Numbered from the stretch's first letter, positions 50,623 through 60,184 are shown. The stretch is DNA of 64,000 nt from Tropicibacter naphthalenivorans (GCF_900176475.1 NZ_FWXX01000011.1:1-64000); one strand, 5' to 3'. The notes: generated by a model from the sequence alone, not told the origin. Made by a program: numbers and translations.

Positions 50623-51999
50623 TTAGATGGCGTTTTGTGCCGCCTGAAGCAGCGACGGGAACAACTGTTGCAGCGCGCGATTCCATTTGGTGATCGGCTG
50701 CTCTTCGATAAAGATCACGTCGTTCGGCCGCATTTCCAGACGCGTCGCCATCACCAGCGCGGCGGCGTTTGTCGCGTTCAGGTGGTAGGCCGTGATCGCA
50801 TCGCTCGACGCGCTTTGGCTGCGCAGGACGTAGATCTCGGCAGGGTTGCCGGTGGTGGTGTCGAACCCGCCTTCGCCGAACAGCACGTCCGCCAGCGTCG
50901 CGTGGTGGCCATAGGGCAGCGCGAACCGGCTTTGCTTGTTCACTTCGCCGGTCAGGTAAACGTAGTCGCGTTCCTGCGCGCCAAGGCTTTCGCGCAACTC
51001 AAAGGTCGAGCGCTGCTCGTTCAGGGCAGAGCGGCGCAGGTTCACTTCGATATCCAGCGCTTGCAGCGACTGGCCACGGGCCGAGCTGCGCAGGGCGATC
51101 ACGTCCAGCTTGGTCTTGTAAAAGCTGATCGCGCGGTCGAGGTCATAGGTCGTGTCGACAAACACCGCATCGCCGTTTTGCAGCACCTTCTTTTGAAGGT
51201 CCGAGCGTTCAAGGTACATCGACACCGGCATCTGGTAGAGCGTGCCGTCACGGTACACCCGGATAGAGGCGAACTCGCGGTTCTTGACGTTCAAGCCGCC
51301 CGCCGCGGTCAGCGCATCGGACAGGGTCAGGGTTTGCAACGTGATCGGCACCAACGTCGCGTTGTTCACAGCACCGCCGATGGCCACACGCTTGGAGTTG
51401 AAATCGGCCACCTCAAGGCTAAAGGACGGGTCAATTTGATTGTTTACCAAAACCTGAAACAGGGCGTCCTCGGCCTGTTGGATGGTCAAACCTGCCAACT
51501 GAACGGTGCCGACTTCGGGGATTGCAATCGAGCCGTCGTCACGAACGGTATAGCCTTGACGGCGGCTTTGCGCGGCCAGCAGGCCCGAAAGCTGTTCGAC
51601 GGTGGTCCCGGCGCTGCGGGTCGCCAGCAGCAGCACGTCGCCGATGCCGATGGTGTAGGGCGCGGGCGTGATGTCGGGCAGGGGGCGATAGTCCAGCTGC
51701 TCGCGGGTTTCAGAGGGCAGGTAGGGCTCGCTCGGCATGGCCCCGGCCCCAATCGCGCCAGAGCCAGCGCCAGCCGCCGCGAAGAACGCCGCCGGCAACT
51801 GGCGCGGCGTGTAGTCAGAGCTGTTCGCCGCGGCAACGGTCTGCGCCGTCAGCGCAACGACGGTCACCGGATCGCCATTGGAGGTCTCCTTGACCGACGG
51901 GCTGTAGTAGCTGACGCCGCACCCGGCGAGCGTGAAAAGAAGGCCGGCAAGCATGGTACGTTTGAAAGTCGCAGCGCCGGTCACAAAAGAAAAATTCAT
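50623..51999 (-). CDS. Polysaccharide export outer-membrane lipoprotein (Wza-like)
   Basis: A 458-residue exporter of the Wza/polysaccharide biosynthesis-export family. The signal peptide ends in a lipobox LAGC (Cys about 26), and a Poly_export domain begins at PAPYTIGIGDVLLLATR, followed by SLBB-like segments (KRVAIGGAVNNATLVPITLQ and VYLTGEVNKQSRFALP). The frame is open to 52023; the ATG at 51999 (MNFSFVTG) is chosen because it opens the signal region and has GGGACTTTGG upstream. It should act with the ExoY-type transferase 1 kb away. Confidence 0.9.
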   Translation of the reverse strand: MNFSFVTGAATFKRTMLAGLLFTLAGCGVSYYSPSVKETSNGDPVTVVALTAQTVAAANSSDYTPRQLPAAFFAAAGAGSGAIGAGAMPSEPYLPSETREQLDYRPLPDITPAPYTIGIGDVLLLATRSAGTTVEQLSGLLAAQSRRQGYTVRDDGSIAIPEVGTVQLAGLTIQQAEDALFQVLVNNQIDPSFSLEVADFNSKRVAIGGAVNNATLVPITLQTLTLSDALTAAGGLNVKNREFASIRVYRDGTLYQMPVSMYLERSDLQKKVLQNGDAVFVDTTYDLDRAISFYKTKLDVIALRSSARGQSLQALDIEVNLRRSALNEQRSTFELRESLGAQERDYVYLTGEVNKQSRFALPYGHHATLADVLFGEGGFDTTTGNPAEIYVLRSQSASSDAITAYHLNATNAAALVMATRLEMRPNDVIFIEEQPITKWNRALQQLFPSLLQAAQNAI

Positions 52000-52288
52000 T
52001 CCAAAGTCCCTTGTTCCTCGCACCTAGCCCTCTTGCGAGGCTTCGGTGCCATGACCGTGCGAAATTCACGCCGGCCAGCCCTGCTCTTGTTGTTTCCGGC
52101 ACCGTAACAATTTGGACGGGCGGTCACTATCTCTCATTTCGTCTGTTGCGCTGTTTGGGGCAAATCTGCAACATTTTTTTAACTATTTTCGCGGGGGGAT
52201 TTGCTGCGCGGCTGGCGTGCGGACTTACCAGTGCTTGCGGCTGCCGTTCGATCCCCTACAACCTCGGGTGTTTTGCAGGAGGACGCCG
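52000..52288. other. Divergent intergenic region with dgoK leader
   Basis: This 289-bp gap separates the export lipoprotein gene and dgoK and holds no convincing gene. Its main feature is the intrinsic-terminator hairpin at 52144-52180 on the dgoK strand. Between that and the dgoK start (52181-52288) I see an AGGAGG ribosome site ending 7 nt before the ATG and nothing else clear. Confidence 0.5.
52144..52180 (+). terminator. Terminator hairpin in the dgoK leader
   Basis: TGTTGC (52144-52149) pairs with GCAACA (52168-52173), with an inner TTTG/CAAA pair (52154-52157, 52161-52164), followed by seven T residues (52174-52180). It lies 109 bp before dgoK on the same strand, and no plus-strand gene ends upstream for more than 2 kb. 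It fits an attenuator, a riboswitch platform or the end of a small RNA. Confidence 0.65.
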
Positions 52289-53188
52289 ATGTCAAATCCC
52301 GAATGGGTCGCTGTGGATTGGGGGACAACCCACCTGCGTTTGTGGCTTATGTCCGCGCAGGGGGATGTGCTGGAACGCTTGGACAATGCTCAAGGCATGG
52401 GCGCCCTTGCGCCCGTCGAGTTCGAGCAGGTCTTAACGGGGCTGATCGGCGATCGGCTGTCCGGGGTGACGCCGGTTGTGGTCTGCGGCATGGCAGGCGC
52501 CCGCCAAGGTTGGCAAGAGGCGCCTTACGTGCCGGTGCCCTGTGTGCCGCCGGGCGCGAGGGATGCGATCCGGGTTACGACGGCTGATCCTCGGCTGGAC
52601 GTGTATATCCTGCCGGGGCTGTCACAGGCGCAGCCCGCGGACGTCATGCGCGGCGAGGAAACGCAGATCGGTGGGTTCATCTCCCAAGAGCCGGATTTCG
52701 ACGGGGTGCTGTGCCTCCCCGGAACCCATTGTAAATGGGCGCATATCAGCGCGCGCGAGGTTGTCTCTTTCCGCACATTCATGACCGGAGAACTGTTTTC
52801 TCTGCTCGGCACGCAGTCAGTCCTGCGCCATTCGGTGAGCGATGGCTGGGACGCTGACGCCTTTGAGACGGCGGTGAATGACGCCATGGCCCGTCCCGCC
52901 GGGATCGGCGCAGAGCTGTTCTCGATCCGCGCGGCTGGCCTGGTGCATGACCAGTCCCCTGACGTGGCCCGCGCGCGTCTGTCCGGCCTGCTCATTGGTC
53001 TCGAACTGGCCGCCGCGCGTCCCTATTGGCTGGGGCAAGAGGTGGTGGTCCTTGGGGCCGATGGCCTGTCCGACATCTACCTCAACGCCTTGAAAACACA
53101 GTCCGTCTGGTGCCGTGCCGCCAGCGGCGAAGACACCGTGCTGAATGGCCTCAAGGCCGCTTATGCCCAACTGAAAGCTGACACATGA
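52289..53188 (+). CDS. dgoK: 2-dehydro-3-deoxygalactonokinase
   Basis: DgoK phosphorylates 2-keto-3-deoxygalactonate in the De Ley-Doudoroff pathway of galactose/galactonate breakdown. The 299-residue protein starts with the family phosphate motif VAVDWGTTHLRLWLM and has the signature GEETQIGGFISQEPDFDGVLCLPGTHCKWAHI (within about 128-160) and TFMTGELFSLL. AGGAGG precedes the ATG at 52289; the longer frame to 52112 crosses the leader hairpin and is rejected. It overlaps the aldolase gene by 4 bp. Confidence 0.95.
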   Translation: MSNPEWVAVDWGTTHLRLWLMSAQGDVLERLDNAQGMGALAPVEFEQVLTGLIGDRLSGVTPVVVCGMAGARQGWQEAPYVPVPCVPPGARDAIRVTTADPRLDVYILPGLSQAQPADVMRGEETQIGGFISQEPDFDGVLCLPGTHCKWAHISAREVVSFRTFMTGELFSLLGTQSVLRHSVSDGWDADAFETAVNDAMARPAGIGAELFSIRAAGLVHDQSPDVARARLSGLLIGLELAAARPYWLGQEVVVLGADGLSDIYLNALKTQSVWCRAASGEDTVLNGLKAAYAQLKADT

Positions 53189-53787
53189 GCCGTGAACTGA
53201 TTGCCATCCTGCGCGGGCTGACCCCGCCCGAGGCCGCCCCCATGGCCGAAGCCCTCATCGACGCGGGCATCACCAAGATCGAGGTTCCGCTGAACTCGCC
53301 GCAGCCTTTCGACAGCATCCGGGCGATGCTGGACGTGGGCAGGGGCGCGCTGATCGGTGCGGGCACGGTGCTTGATCCTGCGGATGTGCATCGGCTGGGG
53401 CAGATGGGTGCGCATCTGGTGGTTTCGCCCGACACCAATCAGCGCGTGATCGTGGCGACGAAAAAGGCGGGAATGCTGTCCTATCCCGGCGTATTTACCC
53501 CGACCGAAGCCTTCCTCGCGCTGCGATCCGGCGCCGATGGGCTCAAGTTCTTTCCGGCGTCCAAGCTGGGTCCAGACGGCATCGCGGCGATCAAGGCGGT
53601 CCTGCCGGGCGACGTGAAAACCTATGCGGTCGGTGGCGCGGGCCCCGAGAATTTCAAACAATGGCAAGAGGTTGGTATCACCGGCTTTGGTATCGGCTCG
53701 GCCTTATTCAAGCCCGGACGCTCTGTCGCCGAGGTGGCCAGCCGCGCCGCAGAGATGGTTGCGGCCTTTGATGAGGCGTTCACCTAA
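53185..53787 (+). CDS. dgoA: 2-dehydro-3-deoxy-6-phosphogalactonate aldolase
   Basis: A 200-residue class I aldolase of the KDPG/KDPGal family, splitting KDPGal into pyruvate and glyceraldehyde-3-phosphate. The Schiff-base lysine is K121 in GADGLKFFPASKLGP, with E33 in KIEVPLNSP and R10 (ILRG) completing the site. IEVPLNSPQPFDSI is typical of DgoA and differs from the EVTLRT of KDPG aldolase (Eda). It is translationally coupled to dgoK. The upstream galactose/galactonate dehydrogenase and dehydratase genes are not in the window. Confidence 0.93.
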   Translation: MSRELIAILRGLTPPEAAPMAEALIDAGITKIEVPLNSPQPFDSIRAMLDVGRGALIGAGTVLDPADVHRLGQMGAHLVVSPDTNQRVIVATKKAGMLSYPGVFTPTEAFLALRSGADGLKFFPASKLGPDGIAAIKAVLPGDVKTYAVGGAGPENFKQWQEVGITGFGIGSALFKPGRSVAEVASRAAEMVAAFDEAFT

Positions 53788-53830
53788 CCATCTTTGTACG
53801 CTGCGGTTAAAAGATTGACGTGCCCGGTGC

Positions 53831-53852
53831 GATCCGCCATCTTTGGCGGGTC
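53831..53852 (+). other. Hairpin between dgoA and the dehydrogenase gene
   Basis: GATCCGCC (53831-53838) and GGCGGGTC (53845-53852) form an 8-bp stem with one wobble and a 6-nt loop, without a T run. A TTGACG at 53816-53821 could be a -35 element, but I see no good -10. It may separate the two functional units or stabilise a processed end. Confidence 0.4.
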
Positions 53853-53866
53853 AAACGGAGTCTGTC

Positions 53867-54727
53867 ATGAACGCCCCATCCCCTTCGCCTCGTACGTTTC
53901 AGGTCGGCCTGATCGGCGATGGAATCCAGAAATCGCGCACGCCGCCCATGCACGTGGCCGAAGGCGCAGCGCAGGGGTTTGACCTTTGCTACGATCTGAT
54001 CGACACCGGCACGATGGACCCGGTTCCGCCGCTGGCACAGTTGCTGGATCGGGCTCAAGACGCGGGTTTTGCCGGGCTGAACATCACGTTTCCCTATAAA
54101 AAAGAGGTGCTTGCGCATCTCGACACGCTGTCCGACTCGGTCACGAAACTGGGGGCTGCGAACACCGTGGTCTTCCGCGATGGCAAGCGTTTCGGGCATA
54201 ACACCGATTTTTGGGGCTTTGCCGAAGGGCTGCGCCAGCGCCTGCCGGATGCGGAAAAAGACTGCGTTTTGCTGCTAGGCGCGGGTGGCGCGGGCGGCGC
54301 GGTCGGGCACGCCTTGGTTGATCAGGGCGTCCAGCGGCTGTTGGTTGTGGACCGCGATCCGGCCATGGCGCAGGCGCTGGTGGACAGCATCAACAGGTTT
54401 ACTCCCGGTCGCGCAGAGGTGGCCCGCGACGTGACCCAAGCCGCCGCGCAGGCCCAAGGCATCGTGAACGCGACCCCCATGGGCATGGCGAAACTGCCCG
54501 GCACCGCCATCGACACCGCCTTGATCGACCCGCGCCACTGGGTCGGCGACATCGTCTATTTCCCCATGGAAACCGCATTGCTCGCCGCCGCCCGCGCCAA
54601 GGGCTGCCGCACCATGTCCGGCGCGGGCATGGCCGTTTTCCAGGCGGTCCGCGCCTTTGAACTGTTCACCGGCCAGCCCGCCGACGCCGCGCGGATGCGC
54701 GCCACTTTCGAAAGCATCGCGCCATGA
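53867..54727 (+). CDS. Quinate/shikimate dehydrogenase (AroE family)
   Basis: A 286-residue NAD(P)-dependent AroE-family enzyme. The substrate loop reads GIQKSRTPPMHVAEG: Ser-x-Thr where biosynthetic AroE has Ser-x-Ser, the form seen in quinate/shikimate dehydrogenases. Catalytic Lys lies in NITFPYKKEVL, the cofactor loop in LLLGAGGAGGAVGHAL, and NTDFWGF and GAGMAVFQAVRAFELFTG follow. The coupled downstream 3-dehydroshikimate dehydratase gene supports a catabolic role. GGAG lies 8 nt before the ATG at 53867; the frame to 53843 is rejected. Confidence 0.88.
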   Translation: MNAPSPSPRTFQVGLIGDGIQKSRTPPMHVAEGAAQGFDLCYDLIDTGTMDPVPPLAQLLDRAQDAGFAGLNITFPYKKEVLAHLDTLSDSVTKLGAANTVVFRDGKRFGHNTDFWGFAEGLRQRLPDAEKDCVLLLGAGGAGGAVGHALVDQGVQRLLVVDRDPAMAQALVDSINRFTPGRAEVARDVTQAAAQAQGIVNATPMGMAKLPGTAIDTALIDPRHWVGDIVYFPMETALLAAARAKGCRTMSGAGMAVFQAVRAFELFTGQPADAARMRATFESIAP

Positions 54728-56607
54728 AAACCTCGATTGCCACCGTTTCGATTTCCGGCACCTTGACCGAGAAACTGCGTGCCATCGCCGACGCAGGCTT
54801 TGACGGGATCGAGATTTTCGAAGCCGATTTTATCGCCCATGATGGCGCGCCGCGCGATGTGGGGAACATGATCCGCGATCACGGTCTGGACATCACGCTG
54901 TTCCAGCCCTTCCGCGATTTCGAAGGCCTGCCAGCGCCCCTGCGCGCCAAAGCCTTTGACCGGGCCGAGCGAAAATTCGATTTGATGCAAGAGCTTGGCA
55001 CCGATCTGGTGCTGATCTGCTCGTCGTGCCATCCTGCCAGCCTTGGGGGTATCGACCGCTGCGCTGATGATTTCGCCGAGTTGGGTGAACGCGCCGCCAA
55101 GCGCGGTCTGCGCGTGGGGTACGAGGCGCTGGCCTGGGGGCGGCACATCAACGATCACCGCGACGCGTGGGAAATCGTGCGCCGCGCCGATCACCCGAAT
55201 GTCGGTCTGATCCTCGACAGTTTTCACACGCTGGGGCGCAAGCTGTCGCCCGAAAGCATCCGCGCCATCCCCGCCGACCGCATCTTTTTCGTGCAACTGG
55301 CCGACGCGCCGCAAATCGAGATGGACCTGCTGTATTGGTCGCGTCACTTCCGCAACATGCCGGGCGAAGGCGATCTGGACGTGACCGCCTTTATGCGCGC
55401 GGTGATGGCGACGGGCTATGCCGGGCCGATCAGCCTTGAGATTTTTAACGACCAGTTCCGCGGCGGCGATACCAAGCTGCTGGCGGGGGATGGGCATCGT
55501 TCTTTGTTAACCTTGATGGACGACGTGCGCCGGGCCGAGCCTGTGGCCGTGGATTTGCCGGTGATGCCCGCGCGCGTCGCGGCCAAAGGCGTGTCGTTCA
55601 TCGAGTTCGCCAGTCGCGGCGCAGAGGCGCAGACATTGTCTAACCAACTGCAAACGTTGGGGTTTCGTAAGGCCGCCAAACATCGCAACAAAGCGCTGAC
55701 GCTGTTTCAACAGGGCGACGTGCGCATCGTCCTGAACGAGGAAACCACGGGCTATGCCGCCACCGCTTGGACTGCGCGCGGCACGACGATCTGCGATATT
55801 GGCCTGCGAACCGCTTCGGCGCGGGATGCGATTGCGCGGGCAACGGCGCTGGGGGCGCAACCCTTTGAGCAGCCGCTTGGCCCCGGCGAGCTGAATATTC
55901 CGGCAATCAGGGGCTTGTCCGGCTCTGTCCTGCATATGATGGATGACGATCTGGCCGATGTCTGGCAGGTGGAATTTGCCCCGCTCGACGCACCAGATGT
56001 GGATGCCGGCCTGACCCGCGTTGACCACCTCGCGCAGACCATGAGCTATGACGACATGCTGTCGTGGTCGCTGTTCTACACCTCGCTTTTTGATCTGGCC
56101 AAGACGCCGATGGTGGACGTGATCGACCCCGATGGGTTGGTCCGCAGCCAAGCGCTCAGCACGCCCGGCGGCGATCTGCGCATCACGCTGAACGGCGCGG
56201 ACAGCCATCGAACCTTGGCGGGGCGGCTGTTGTCCGATACCTTTGGTGCGCCCTTGCAGCATGTGGCGCTGGCCTGCGACGACATCGTCAAAACGGCCGA
56301 CAAGCTGGCCGCGCGGGGCTTTGAGGCGCTGAACATGCCCGCGAATTACTACGACGATCTGGCCAGCCGCTTTGATCTGACGAGTGAAAAACTCGACGCG
56401 CTCCGGCGGCGAAACATCCTATATGATGAGGATGCGCAGGGTGCTTTCTACCAGATCTATTCGCGTGACTTCGCCGGTGGGCTGTTCTTTGAGATCCTTC
56501 AGCGCGAGGGCGATTACCAAGGCTACGGCGGGCCGAACGCGCCCTTCCGCATTGCTGCGCAGAAACGGCTCATGCGCGCCAAGGGGGTTCCGGGCGACGC
56601 CGGTTGA
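54724..56607 (+). CDS. quiC: 3-dehydroshikimate dehydratase, fused isomerase-like/HPPD-like (QuiC type)
   Basis: A 627-residue fusion. The N-terminal TIM barrel (about 1-280) is of the sugar phosphate isomerase/AP endonuclease type (GFDGIEIFEADFIAH, EALAWGRHINDH, GLILDSFHTLGR, ISLEIFNDQFR: metal ligands E, H, E, D). The C-terminal half (about 290-620) is a two-module VOC domain like 4-hydroxyphenylpyruvate dioxygenase (RVDHLAQTM, LQHVALACDDIV, FFEILQREGDYQGYG). This is the architecture of Pseudomonas QuiC, which converts 3-dehydroshikimate to protocatechuate. It overlaps the dehydrogenase gene by 4 bp. Confidence 0.93.
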   Translation: MKTSIATVSISGTLTEKLRAIADAGFDGIEIFEADFIAHDGAPRDVGNMIRDHGLDITLFQPFRDFEGLPAPLRAKAFDRAERKFDLMQELGTDLVLICSSCHPASLGGIDRCADDFAELGERAAKRGLRVGYEALAWGRHINDHRDAWEIVRRADHPNVGLILDSFHTLGRKLSPESIRAIPADRIFFVQLADAPQIEMDLLYWSRHFRNMPGEGDLDVTAFMRAVMATGYAGPISLEIFNDQFRGGDTKLLAGDGHRSLLTLMDDVRRAEPVAVDLPVMPARVAAKGVSFIEFASRGAEAQTLSNQLQTLGFRKAAKHRNKALTLFQQGDVRIVLNEETTGYAATAWTARGTTICDIGLRTASARDAIARATALGAQPFEQPLGPGELNIPAIRGLSGSVLHMMDDDLADVWQVEFAPLDAPDVDAGLTRVDHLAQTMSYDDMLSWSLFYTSLFDLAKTPMVDVIDPDGLVRSQALSTPGGDLRITLNGADSHRTLAGRLLSDTFGAPLQHVALACDDIVKTADKLAARGFEALNMPANYYDDLASRFDLTSEKLDALRRRNILYDEDAQGAFYQIYSRDFAGGLFFEILQREGDYQGYGGPNAPFRIAAQKRLMRAKGVPGDAG

Positions 56608-56652
56608 CGGCCAAGGGGCGCTTTGCATACGCTGCGTGTACAAGGAGCCCCG

Positions 56653-57321
56653 ATGCTGACCAAAGACCGCAAAGCCGCCGCCCGCGCCGATCTGACCGCG
56701 CGCATTTTATGCAACGATCTGGCACCGGGAGCCGAGTTGGATGAAACTCGATTGGCCGCCGATTACGCGTTGTCACGCACGCCGATGCGCGAGCTCTTTC
56801 AAGCGCTTGCGGGCGAAGGCTTGGTTGTGCTCAACCCCAACCGCGGCGCGCGGGTCGCGCCCTTGGGGGTGGAGCAACTGCACGATTTCTTGCAAATGGC
56901 GCCGCTGATTTTGGCCACTGCCGCGCGATTGGCGGCGGAGGCGCGCAGCCCCGATCAACTGGCAGAGATGCGCGCGGCGCTGGATACGCTGGCTGGGGCC
57001 GCCGACCATGAGGCGACCATGGCGGGGCACCGCTTTTTCCGGCTGTTGGGCGAGATGGCGGGCAACGCCTATCTCATGCCCAGTTTTAACCGTTTGGTGA
57101 TGGATCACACGCGACTGACCCAAGGCTTTTTCGCCCCTTCGTCAAAGAAGGAAAAGAAGCAGGTCAAAAGGATGATCACCCAAAAAGAAGCGGTCTTGGC
57201 GGCCTTGGCAGCGCAGGAACCGGACAATGCGGTTGCCGAAATCCTATCCCTGTGCGAGCTGTCCCGCGAGCACATCACAGCGTCCCTCTCGCCCAACCCC
57301 GTGCCGATTGACGTCGCCTAA
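56653..57321 (+). CDS. GntR-family regulator (FCD type)
   Basis: A 222-residue GntR regulator. The N-terminal winged helix includes DLTARILCNDLAPGAELDETRLAADYALSRTPMRE (opening about 11-45), and an all-helical FCD domain follows with metal-ligand-like residues (HRFFRLLGEMAGN, NRLVMDHTRL, QKEAVLAAL). AAGGAG lies 7 nt before the ATG at 56653, and the longer frame to 56623 is rejected. It starts 45 bp after quiC in the same direction and is the natural candidate to control quinate/shikimate use. Confidence 0.88.
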   Translation: MLTKDRKAAARADLTARILCNDLAPGAELDETRLAADYALSRTPMRELFQALAGEGLVVLNPNRGARVAPLGVEQLHDFLQMAPLILATAARLAAEARSPDQLAEMRAALDTLAGAADHEATMAGHRFFRLLGEMAGNAYLMPSFNRLVMDHTRLTQGFFAPSSKKEKKQVKRMITQKEAVLAALAAQEPDNAVAEILSLCELSREHITASLSPNPVPIDVA

Positions 57322-57704
57322 CCCGTTGCAAGATCGCGCAAAATCGGACAATCGGGGCGGTCATCCCCAGCGCAGCAATCGACCAGCTCCGCCAAGGTCG
57401 CGCGCATCCCTTGCAGTTGGGCGATCTTGTCGTCGATCTGTTGCAAATGCTCTTGGGCGACGCGTTTGACATCGGCGCTGGCGCGGTGGTCATCCTCGTA
57501 TAGGGCAACCAGCACGCGGCAATCCTCGATCGAAAAGCCCAAGGCCCGCGCCCGCGCGAGAAAGGCCAGCTTGTGCACCTCGCTTTCGCGGAAGCGGCGG
57601 TAACCGTTGGCGTCACGCGGCGGGGTCACCAGCCCGATGTCCTCGTAGTAGCGGATGGTCTTGGCGGGCAGACCGGCGCGTTTGGCGACTTCTCCGATGT
57701 TCAT
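57318..57704 (-). CDS. cueR: Copper-responsive MerR-family regulator CueR
   Basis: A 128-residue MerR-type activator. The HTH is [25 protein letters not shown], followed by the [13 protein letters not shown] wing and a dimerisation helix. The Cu(I) ligands are C111 and C119 in [10 protein letters not shown], spaced C-x7-C as in CueR/HmrR. The start overlaps the copA stop by 4 bp. Its predicted operator lies upstream of copA, so CueR should activate its own operon. The stop overlaps the convergent GntR gene (CTAA). Confidence 0.95.
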   Translation of the reverse strand: MNIGEVAKRAGLPAKTIRYYEDIGLVTPPRDANGYRRFRESEVHKLAFLARARALGFSIEDCRVLVALYEDDHRASADVKRVAQEHLQQIDDKIAQLQGMRATLAELVDCCAGDDRPDCPILRDLATG

Positions 57705-60130
57705 GCGTGGGCCTCTTGCATCATGGTTTTCCCGGCCTTTTCAGGTGTTTCGCCGAACCGTCGCAGCCGCAGCGCGTTCGACAGGACAAAGACCGAGGAC
57801 AGCGACATCGCCCCCGCCGCCAGCATCGGCGACAGCATCAGCCCGGCAATCGGGTACAGCAGCCCGGCAGCCACGGGAATCAGCGCCACGTTGTAGCCAA
57901 ACGCCCAGAAGAGGTTCTGACGGATGTTGCGCATCACCGCGCGGCTGAGCGCCGAGGCGGTCACAACGCCGTTCACATCCCCCGACACCAGCACCACATC
58001 GCCAGTCTCGATCGCCACGTCGGTGCCGGTGCCGATGGCAAGGCCCACGTCCGCTTCGGCCAGCGCAGGGGCGTCGTTGATGCCGTCTCCGACAAACGCA
58101 ACCGCACCGTAGCGCGCGCGCAGGTCTTTGACAGCATTTGTTTTTCCGTCGGGCAGGGTCTCGGCGTGGACGTGGTCGATGGCCAGGTCACGCGCCACGG
58201 AGTCGGCCACGGGCTGTGCGTCGCCGGTGATCATCGCGACCTTGAGGCCTTGGGCGTGCAGCGCGTCGATGGCGACCCGCGCGCCGGGCTTGATCCGGTC
58301 GGCAACGCCAAACAGCCCGGCCAGAGCGCCGTCCACCACAACGTAAACGGGAGTTTCGATGCCATCATAGGTGGGCGCGTCGATGCCTTCGCATGCCATC
58401 AGCCGCGCATTGCCGACCAGCACGTCGCGGCCTTCAACACGGGCGCGAAGGCCGTGGCCGGGGATCGCCTCAACGTCCTGGGGTGCGGTGGTGCCGGTGG
58501 CGGCGCGTTCCAGCGCGCGGGCGATGGGGTGCTCTGACCCGGCTTCGGCGCTGGCCGCAAGGCGCAACGCCTCTTCAGCGGACATGCCGAACCCCTCCGA
58601 GCGGACCAGCTCGGGGCGGCCTTCGGTCAGGGTGCCGGTCTTGTCAAAGGCGACAACGCGCACGTCGTCCAGCCGTTGCAGCGCGTCGCCTTTGCGGAAC
58701 AAAACGCCCAATTCGGCGGCGCGGCCCGTGCCGACCATGATCGAGGTCGGCGTCGCGAGACCCATGGCGCAGGGGCAGGCGATGATCAGCACCGACACGC
58801 CCGCGACCAGCGCAAAGGTCAGGCCCGGCCCAAAGGCCAGCCACGCCAGCACGGTCACCAAGGCGACGGCCATGACCACCGGCACGAACCAGCGCACGAC
58901 CTTGTCGGCCAAGGCCTGGATCGGCAGCTTTGCGCCTTGGGCCTGTTCGACCATGGCGATGATGCGCGCGAGCATGGTGTCGGCGCCCACCGCCTCGGCC
59001 CGGAAAGACAGCGCGCCCGCGCCGTTGACGGTGCCGCCAATGACTTGGGATCCTTCGGTTTTCTCGACCGGGACGGGTTCGCCGCTGATCATGCTTTCGT
59101 CGACATAGGACCGCCCGGTCAAGACCGTGCCGTCCACCGGCAAACGCTCACCGGGGCGGACGTGGACTGTGTCGCCGGGGGTCACGTCGGCGATGTCGAT
59201 TTCGGTGATTTCGCCGTCACGCGCGACGCGGGCGGTGCTGGGGCGCAGGCCGACAAGGCGTTTGATGGCTGCGCCGGTGCGCCCTTTGGCACGGGATTCG
59301 AGGAAGCGGCCCAGCAGGATCAGCGTCACAATGACGCCCGCCGCTTCGAAATAGACGACGCGCGCGCTTTCGGGCAGCAGCCCGGGCGCGAGCAAGGCGA
59401 CGGTGGAATAGCCCCACGCCGCCAGCGTGCCCAAAGCTACCAGCGAGTTCATGTCCGGCGCGCCCTTGGCCAGCAGCGGCAGGCCGATCTGGTAGAACCT
59501 GCGCCCCGGGCCGATCAACACGGCGGTGGTCAGGACGAACTGGATGGTCCACCACAGCGTCATGCCCAGCGTGTCCATGATCCAGCCGTGCAGCGCGGGG
59601 ATCAGGTGCCCACCCATGACGCCCAGAAACACTGGCAAGGTCAGCGCCGCGGCAAGGATCAAGTCCCGGCGCAGGCGCGTCTGTTCGGCGGCTTGGCGGG
59701 TTTCGGCGTCGGCTTGTTCGCCATCGTTAAGCGCTTCGGCGGGATAGCCTGCTTCGGTCACCACGCGGGCGAGCGCCTTCGGATCGACCGAGCCGCTCAG
59801 GATCTGCGCTTCGGCCACTTCGGCGGCGAGGTTCACGCGGGCGTCCACGACCCCCGGCACGGCGGCCAAGGCGCGTTCGACCCGGCCCGCGCAGGACGCG
59901 CAGCTCATGCCCTGGATCGCGAGGCGGACGCGGGTTTCTGCCGCCGGATAGCCCGCCGTTTGCAAGGCATCGCGCAGCGCGGCGGTGGTGCCGCCCTCGA
60001 CCTGCGCCATCTTGGTCGCGAGGTTGACGCTGGCGGTGTTCACGCCCTCGGCCCCGGCAAGCGCGCGCTCGGCCCGGCCGGCGCATCCGCCGCAGTTCAG
60101 TTTGGTCACTTCAAATCGCAAGGCAGTCAT
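57701..60130 (-). CDS. copA: Copper-translocating P1B-type ATPase CopA
   Basis: An 809-residue Cu(I) exporter of the inner membrane. Two N-terminal heavy-metal domains carry CxxC pairs (C13/C16 in NCGGCAG; C77/C80 in SCASCAG). Membrane motif CPC lies in [15 protein letters not shown], the phosphorylated Asp in [12 protein letters not shown], with GEPVPVEK (actuator) and [20 protein letters not shown] (hinge) also present. First gene of copA-cueR. AAAGGA lies 6 nt before the ATG. Confidence 0.97.
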   Translation of the reverse strand: MTALRFEVTKLNCGGCAGRAERALAGAEGVNTASVNLATKMAQVEGGTTAALRDALQTAGYPAAETRVRLAIQGMSCASCAGRVERALAAVPGVVDARVNLAAEVAEAQILSGSVDPKALARVVTEAGYPAEALNDGEQADAETRQAAEQTRLRRDLILAAALTLPVFLGVMGGHLIPALHGWIMDTLGMTLWWTIQFVLTTAVLIGPGRRFYQIGLPLLAKGAPDMNSLVALGTLAAWGYSTVALLAPGLLPESARVVYFEAAGVIVTLILLGRFLESRAKGRTGAAIKRLVGLRPSTARVARDGEITEIDIADVTPGDTVHVRPGERLPVDGTVLTGRSYVDESMISGEPVPVEKTEGSQVIGGTVNGAGALSFRAEAVGADTMLARIIAMVEQAQGAKLPIQALADKVVRWFVPVVMAVALVTVLAWLAFGPGLTFALVAGVSVLIIACPCAMGLATPTSIMVGTGRAAELGVLFRKGDALQRLDDVRVVAFDKTGTLTEGRPELVRSEGFGMSAEEALRLAASAEAGSEHPIARALERAATGTTAPQDVEAIPGHGLRARVEGRDVLVGNARLMACEGIDAPTYDGIETPVYVVVDGALAGLFGVADRIKPGARVAIDALHAQGLKVAMITGDAQPVADSVARDLAIDHVHAETLPDGKTNAVKDLRARYGAVAFVGDGINDAPALAEADVGLAIGTGTDVAIETGDVVLVSGDVNGVVTASALSRAVMRNIRQNLFWAFGYNVALIPVAAGLLYPIAGLMLSPMLAAGAMSLSSVFVLSNALRLRRFGETPEKAGKTMMQEAHA

Positions 60131-60153
60131 GGTGAATCCTTTCCTTGACGCCT

Positions 60154-60184
60154 CAGATAGGGCTTCCAGTCACGGGAAGGTCAA
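60154..60184 (-). promoter_or_regulatory. CueR-dependent copA promoter with operator dyad
   Basis: On the minus strand TTGACC (-35, 60179-60184) and TATCTG (-10, 60154-60159) are 19 bp apart, the long spacer typical of MerR-family promoters. Within the spacer CTTCC-N7-GGAAG (60163-60179) forms the CueR dyad. Transcription would begin near 60147, about 17 nt before copA. Confidence 0.88.

Noticed and set aside
50635-52107. 490-codon open frame antisense to the export lipoprotein gene
   Set aside because: Antisense shadow; the minus-strand protein has a lipobox and Poly_export domain.
58676-60148. 490-codon open frame antisense to copA
   Set aside because: Shadow of copA, with His/Arg/Gln-rich composition and no domain.
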